From assembly GCA_002478505.1 (NCBI GenBank), contig DLOP01000186.1, positions 24,728-33,784 on the forward strand: a DNA stretch of 9,057 nt. The letters are read 5' to 3'. Source of the stretch: Lachnospiraceae bacterium UBA7481 (GTDB lineage: Bacteria > Bacillota > Clostridia > Lachnospirales > Lachnospiraceae). A model generated the notes under the pieces. That model was given only the letters and a program-made list of their open reading frames with translations. It had not been told where the DNA came from and ran no database searches. The position numbers and the translations under genes were made by a program. Shown piece by piece: positions 5,507 through 9,057 of this stretch. Positions within the stretch are counted from its first letter, which is position 1. Each line of letters starts with the position of its first letter.

Positions 5507-6478
5507 ATGGAAAAACAAATATGGGATAAAAAACCATACCACTCTTTAGATTATTATTTTAAAGAGATATATGGCCAGAAAATATATAAGATCGCCATTG
5601 ACGGAGGCATGTCCTGCCCGAACAGGGACGGCGTCCTGGATAACAGAGGCTGCCTTTTCTGTTCCCAGGGCGGAAGCGGTGAATTTTCCGCCCCCATGGA
5701 CAGGGCGCATCCCGATATCCGCTCGCAGATTGAAAAAGGAAAGCTTCTTCTTTCCCAAAAATATTCAGGCTGCCGGTATGTGGTTTATTTTCAGCCTTAT
5801 ACCAATACCTATGCCCCTGTCAGCTATCTTAAGAATATTTACATTCAGGCTCTGGAAGACAATGAGGTCGTCGGCATCTCTATCGCCACACGCCCCGACT
5901 GTCTTCCAATGGATGTAATCGATCTTCTTTCTGAGCTAAAACGCACCTATCCGGATAAATTTATCTGGATAGAGCTTGGTCTGCAGACCATCCACCGCAA
6001 TACTGCGCAGCTGATCCGACGCGGTTATGAGACTTCGGTTTTTGAAGAAGCAGTCCGTAAATTAAACCAGATACAGATTCCCATTATCGTTCATGTCATT
6101 CTGGGACTTCCGGGAGAAAGCCGTGAACAGATGTTTTCAACTGTGGAATATCTGAACACCTTTCCCATCTTCGGCATAAAACTGCAGCTGCTTCATGTAC
6201 TGGCAAAGACCGATCTTGCGGAGCTTTATAAAAAACGCCGCTTTGAAGTCCTTACTTTGGAAGAATATACTGATATTGTGATCGAATGTCTGGAACGCCT
6301 CGCGCCGGAAATGGTCATCCACCGCATCACCGGCGACGGTCCGCGGCGGCTTCTGATCGCCCCGGAGTGGAGCTTGGATAAAAAGCAGGTATTAAATACG
6401 CTGCTGAATAAAATGAAAGCAAAAAATTCATGGCAGGGCAAGCAATATGAAGACACTGGAATATTCCATATTATATAA
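5507..6478 (+). CDS. TIGR01212/YhcC-family radical SAM protein
   Basis: A 323-aa cytosolic radical SAM protein. The cluster-binding cysteines are C37, C49 and C52, in the wide spacing CX11CX2C (SCPNRDG...GCLFC) typical of this family rather than the common CX3CX2C. Further family blocks are FQPYTNTYAP, GISIATRPDCL, WIELGLQT and GLPGES, and the C-terminal WQGKQY. The substrate is not established for the family as a whole, so I assign no reaction. The ATG is 8 nt after the malic enzyme stop, and its ribosome binding site AAGGTG (5497-5502) overlaps that stop codon, so the two are co-transcribed and probably translationally linked. The 3' end overlaps the next gene by 32 nt. Confidence 0.92.
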   Translation: MEKQIWDKKPYHSLDYYFKEIYGQKIYKIAIDGGMSCPNRDGVLDNRGCLFCSQGGSGEFSAPMDRAHPDIRSQIEKGKLLLSQKYSGCRYVVYFQPYTNTYAPVSYLKNIYIQALEDNEVVGISIATRPDCLPMDVIDLLSELKRTYPDKFIWIELGLQTIHRNTAQLIRRGYETSVFEEAVRKLNQIQIPIIVHVILGLPGESREQMFSTVEYLNTFPIFGIKLQLLHVLAKTDLAELYKKRRFEVLTLEEYTDIVIECLERLAPEMVIHRITGDGPRRLLIAPEWSLDKKQVLNTLLNKMKAKNSWQGKQYEDTGIFHII

Positions 6479-6980
6479 ACTTATTGTACTGTATATGCTG
6501 GAGAACTCGACCTCCGAAATCACCAAATCCCAAATCAGCGACTTTGTCTTGGAACGCGGATATATTGATTTTGTCACACTTCAACTGGCATTTTCCGAAC
6601 TGGAGGAAAATGGTCTTGCAAAAAGCCGCCGTATCAATAACCGCACCCTTCTTACCATCACCACGGAAGGACGTCATACAATATCCTCTTTGGAAGACCG
6701 TATTGCATCTTCGATTCGTCAAGATATTAAAAACTACCTTTCGTCCAATCATTTGAGCTTGCAGAAGGAGCTGTCTGTACAGTCGCATTATCGCGCCTTA
6801 AGCAGCAGAAATTATGAAGCCTGTCTGGTGGTTAAGGATCAACAGGAGGAGCTTATCAGCCTTACGTTAAACCTCCCCTCAAAAGAGCTTGCGGAGACTG
6901 TCTGCAGCAACTGGGACAAAAAAAATACCGCTATTTATGAATATCTGATACATGAACTTCTGACCACATCCGGCATTTGA
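6447..6980 (+). CDS. DUF4364 family protein, winged-helix-like
   Basis: A 177-aa soluble protein matching the DUF4364 family of Firmicutes; function unknown. The N-terminal part (about 6-85) looks like a winged helix: LYKLIVLYML, then a segment of the form TKSQISDFVLERGY, a recognition-helix-like stretch (FVTLQLAFSELEENGLA) and a wing with NNRTLLTITTEGR. The C-terminal half (about 100-177) is a mixed alpha/beta domain with no motif I recognise. The start overlaps the radical SAM gene by 32 nt in another frame. AGGG (6435-6438), 8 nt upstream and inside that gene, supports this ATG, and it gives the usual short N-terminus of the family. Tight overlap suggests coupled translation. A DNA-binding role is inferred only from the fold-like pattern. 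Confidence 0.88.
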   Translation: MKTLEYSILYKLIVLYMLENSTSEITKSQISDFVLERGYIDFVTLQLAFSELEENGLAKSRRINNRTLLTITTEGRHTISSLEDRIASSIRQDIKNYLSSNHLSLQKELSVQSHYRALSSRNYEACLVVKDQQEELISLTLNLPSKELAETVCSNWDKKNTAIYEYLIHELLTTSGI

Positions 6981-7006
6981 CATTTCTTATTTCAACTAAC
7001 TTTTTT

Positions 7007-7027
7007 GGGTGGAATCATACCTTTTTT
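7007..7027 (+). terminator. Weak terminator-like hairpin after the malic enzyme operon
   Basis: GGTG (7008-7011) can pair with TACC (7018-7021) around a 6-nt loop, and six Ts follow (7022-7027). The stem is only 4 bp with one G-T pair, so efficiency is doubtful. It is the only terminator-like element I see after the DUF4364 stop codon. The rest of 6981-7227 is AT-rich DNA without a gene. Confidence 0.3.
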
Positions 7028-7079
7028 CTTATATTCAATACTATTTTCTCTATCTTCCATTTTATTTTAATTTCACATT

Positions 7080-7096
7080 ACATAAATTTATTATGT
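7080..7096. other. Short inverted repeat upstream of the XRE regulator
   Basis: ACATAA (7080-7085) and TTATGT (7091-7096) form a perfect 6-bp inverted repeat with a 5-nt spacer, flanked by a second imperfect symmetry CACAT/ATGTG (7074-7078 and 7093-7097). It lies about 130 nt before the regulator's start. It could be an operator, but sequence this AT-rich produces such repeats by chance. Confidence 0.25.
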
Positions 7097-7148
7097 GCAA
7101 TAATATATTTTCTTGATTATTCATGTAATTTGAGGATTTATTTTAAAT

Positions 7149-7177
7149 TTTAGACTAAAATAAATAACATATATGAT
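7149..7177 (+). promoter_or_regulatory. Candidate promoter of the XRE regulator
   Basis: TTTAGA (7149-7154), a 17-nt spacer and TATGAT (7172-7177). The -10 box is good but the -35 matches only partly. Transcription would start near 7184, about 44 nt before the ATG. Other weak pairings exist in this AT-rich gap. Confidence 0.4.
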
Positions 7178-7227
7178 TTATTCAAAATAAAAGACAAAAA
7201 ATAACTGTCATTTTACGGAGGATAATA

Positions 7228-7608
7228 ATGACCTTTGGAGAACAGTTGGAAAAACTTAGGAAATCACAACATATGACGCAGGAAGAAATGGGAGAAAAAT
7301 TTGGCATCTGTGCTTCCACGCTTTCAAATTATGAACGCGGCGTCCATCAGCCGGATCTGGAATTTATAGATAAAGTTGCAGAATATTTCCACGTTTCCAT
7401 TGATTATATGTTTGGAAGAACCTCTTTTTGTTCACCGATCGACCAGTTGAATGTTCTGCTTTCTGATTCGATCACTGTTGGGGATTTTATGAATATCGTA
7501 TTGGACTACGATCACCCCCATCTTCAGCTGCTGCTTTCCTATATGAATTATCTTTCCTCAGGTTACGTGCCGTCAGTCGCTGACATTGTAGGTGACAAAC
7601 AAAAGTAA
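7228..7608 (+). CDS. XRE-family helix-turn-helix transcriptional regulator
   Basis: A 126-aa DNA-binding protein. The N-terminal HTH_3 domain spans about residues 5-62 and has the usual pattern: LRKSQHMTQEEMGEKFGI, a recognition helix in CASTLSNYERG, then QPDLEFIDKVAEYFHVSIDYMFGRT. The remaining 60 residues (about 65-126) have no recognised motif and no protease or cupin signature, so they more likely serve dimerisation or ligand sensing. The ATG is 6 nt from a perfect GGAGG (7217-7221). It is transcribed alone and has no obvious target or toxin partner next to it; self-regulation is possible but not shown. It converges on rarA with a 12-bp gap. Confidence 0.93.
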   Translation: MTFGEQLEKLRKSQHMTQEEMGEKFGICASTLSNYERGVHQPDLEFIDKVAEYFHVSIDYMFGRTSFCSPIDQLNVLLSDSITVGDFMNIVLDYDHPHLQLLLSYMNYLSSGYVPSVADIVGDKQK

Positions 7609-7620
7609 TCATAAACGGGT

Positions 7621-8961
7621 TTAAGATTCTTCGGCTTCCTGCCTGATACGCATCATGTGTTCCCTGATCTTTTTTTCATATCCGTTTTGGGAAGGCTTAT
7701 AAAATTCCTTTCCGGACAATTCATAGGGAAGGTACTGCTGTTTCACGTAATTATTCTTAAAATCATGTGCATAAAGATAACCGATGCCGCTGCCAAGTTT
7801 GGCAGCGCTTTTATAATGCGCGTCCTTCAGATGCGGCGGAATCGGCAGATCTCCTGTCTCTTCCACGCACTTCATTGCGTCACCGATTGCGCAGACTGCC
7901 GCATTGCTTTTTGGTGCGCACGCCACATAAGAAACCGCCTGGGATAAGATGATCTGTGATTCCGGCATACCGACCCTTTCCACCGCCTGCGCCGCCGCTG
8001 TCGCAACCACCAGCGCCTGGGGATCCGCATTGCCCACATCCTCTGCCGCGCAGATCATGATACGTCTTGCGATAAAGGTAACGCTTTCCCCTGCATAGAG
8101 CATTTTCGCCAGATAATAGATCGCGGCGTCCGGGTCGGAACCGCGCATACTTTTGATAAATGCTGAAATCGTATTATAATGATTGTCCCCCGCCTTATCA
8201 AAGCGAATCACACGCTTCTGGATACATTCCTGCGCCACATCCAGCGTAATATGGATCTTCCCGTCCTCACTCCGCTCTGTGGTCATGATGCCGACCTCTA
8301 TGGCATTTAAGGCGTGTCTTGCATCCCCGCCGGACTGCTCTGCCAAAAATTCCATTGCATCTTCCGCAAGCTCCGCCCCATAAGCTCCCATCCCCTTCTT
8401 CTCATCATATACGGCACGGTGCAGCAGCGTCTTGATATCCTCTTTTTCCAGTGGATGCAGTTCAAAGATATTCGACCGGGAGATCAGAGCACCATTGACC
8501 TCAAAATAAGGATTCTCCGTTGTCGCGCCGATCAGTATGACCGTTCCATCCTCGACGAAAGGAAGCAGATAATCCTGCTGCCCTTTATTAAAACGATGGA
8601 TCTCATCAATAAAAAGAATCGTCTTCTTATCATACATGGCAGCGGTCTGCTTTGCCTGCGCAGTGATCTCCTCCATATCCTTTTTCCCTGCAACAGTAGC
8701 ATTGATCTGCTTAAATTCCGCGCTGGTGGTATGGGCGATCACCTTCGCCAGCGTCGTTTTACCGGTGCCGGGCGGCCCATAGAAGATAATGGAAGTGAGC
8801 TTGTCCGCCTGGATCGCGCGGTAAAGCAGCTTGTCTTTGCCGATGATGTGCTGCTGCCCTACCACCTCATCCAATGTTACAGGACGCATTCTGGCTGCAA
8901 GCGGGGACTCCTTCTCCTGTTTTTTCTCATTCATATATGTGAACATATCGATATTGTCCAT
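7621..8961 (-). CDS. rarA: Replication-associated recombination protein A (AAA+ ATPase)
   Basis: A 446-aa member of the RarA/MgsA/WRNIP1 family, which acts at stalled replication forks. It has the N-terminal LAARMRP block (21-27) and VVGQQHI (33-39), Walker A GPPGTGKT (62-69), Walker B ILFIDEIHRF (115-124), sensor 1 IGATTENP (144-151), the SRSNIFEL arginine-finger region (161-168) and sensor 2 GGDARHALN (211-219). The C-terminal tetramerisation and MgsA domain includes the segment around FIARRIM and CAAEDVGNADPQAL. Length is normal. The frame is open to a TTG at 9006, but ATG 8961 is preferred because AAGGGAG (8969-8975) sits 7 nt before it and the family start is short. The N-terminal NIDMF resembles a sliding-clamp binding peptide. 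The gene stands alone. Confidence 0.96.
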   Translation of the reverse strand: MDNIDMFTYMNEKKQEKESPLAARMRPVTLDEVVGQQHIIGKDKLLYRAIQADKLTSIIFYGPPGTGKTTLAKVIAHTTSAEFKQINATVAGKKDMEEITAQAKQTAAMYDKKTILFIDEIHRFNKGQQDYLLPFVEDGTVILIGATTENPYFEVNGALISRSNIFELHPLEKEDIKTLLHRAVYDEKKGMGAYGAELAEDAMEFLAEQSGGDARHALNAIEVGIMTTERSEDGKIHITLDVAQECIQKRVIRFDKAGDNHYNTISAFIKSMRGSDPDAAIYYLAKMLYAGESVTFIARRIMICAAEDVGNADPQALVVATAAAQAVERVGMPESQIILSQAVSYVACAPKSNAAVCAIGDAMKCVEETGDLPIPPHLKDAHYKSAAKLGSGIGYLYAHDFKNNYVKQQYLPYELSGKEFYKPSQNGYEKKIREHMMRIRQEAEES

Positions 8962-8968
8962 AACATTT

Positions 8969-8975
8969 CTCCCTT
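8969..8975 (-). promoter_or_regulatory. Ribosome binding site that fixes the rarA start
   Basis: AAGGGAG on the minus strand lies 7 nt before ATG 8961. This argues against the longer reading from TTG 9006, which lies upstream of this site. Confidence 0.7.
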
Positions 8976-9034
8976 TTCGGAAATGTATTTCTTTACTTAG
9001 CGCCAAATAATTTAATTTGTCATTTGATGCTTAT

Positions 9035-9040
9035 ATTATA
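9035..9040 (-). promoter_or_regulatory. Likely -10 box of the rarA promoter
   Basis: A perfect TATAAT on the minus strand (revcomp of 9035-9040), about 75 nt before the rarA ATG. With a standard 17-nt spacer the -35 box would start just beyond the right edge of the window, so the promoter cannot be confirmed here. Confidence 0.4.
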
Positions 9041-9057
9041 GTTTTCTTCCCTGATAC

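Noticed and set aside
7228..7608. Antitoxin of a toxin-antitoxin pair or phage repressor
   Set aside because: No small partner gene on either side and no phage genes; the neighbours are housekeeping genes.
8314..9000. 228-aa open frame antisense to rarA
   Set aside because: It is the mirror of a conserved gene, matches no family I recognise, and has no good ribosome binding site; long antisense frames arise from codon bias.
8962..9006. 15-residue N-terminal extension of RarA from TTG
   Set aside because: No ribosome binding site before TTG 9006, whereas AAGGGAG is well placed before ATG 8961.

Overview
The window is a stretch of ordinary Firmicutes chromosome, most likely from a Lachnospiraceae-type member of the Clostridia. 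The evidence is the rho / rpmE / DUF1385 (YqhQ) / prmC / prfA gene order, a zinc-binding (C+) L31, a DUF4364 protein, strong purine-rich ribosome binding sites, AT-rich gaps and moderate-GC coding DNA. Genus and species cannot be read from the sequence.

Left half, minus strand (4048 down to 1): rho (transcription termination factor), rpmE (ribosomal protein L31), a YqhQ-type DUF1385 membrane protein, prmC (release-factor glutamine methyltransferase) and the first codons of prfA (release factor 1), which runs off the left edge. The genes belong together functionally: PrmC methylates the GGQ glutamine of the release factor encoded next door, and Rho and L31 act in termination and the ribosome. 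The cluster is not one simple transcript. rpmE has its own very good sigma-A promoter (2592-2620) and a Rho-independent terminator or attenuator behind it (2275-2307). The prmC-prfA gap holds a long imperfect inverted repeat (131-242).

Middle, plus strand (4347-6980): a malic enzyme, a TIGR01212/YhcC-type radical SAM protein and a DUF4364 winged-helix-like protein, packed with an 8-nt gap and then a 32-nt overlap, so almost certainly co-transcribed. Their promoter lies back to back with the proposed rho promoter in the 298-bp divergent gap 4049-4346.

Right, 7228-8961: a solitary small XRE-family regulator on the plus strand, convergent with rarA (mgsA), an AAA+ replication-fork ATPase on the minus strand, with only 12 bp between their stop codons.

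I see no mobile genes, CRISPR array, tRNA or rRNA, and no convincing new system. The features most worth a second look are the long inverted repeat before prfA, short in-frame tandem repeats in three genes of the rho-prfA cluster, and the tight coupling of two poorly understood families (TIGR01212 radical SAM and DUF4364) downstream of malic enzyme.
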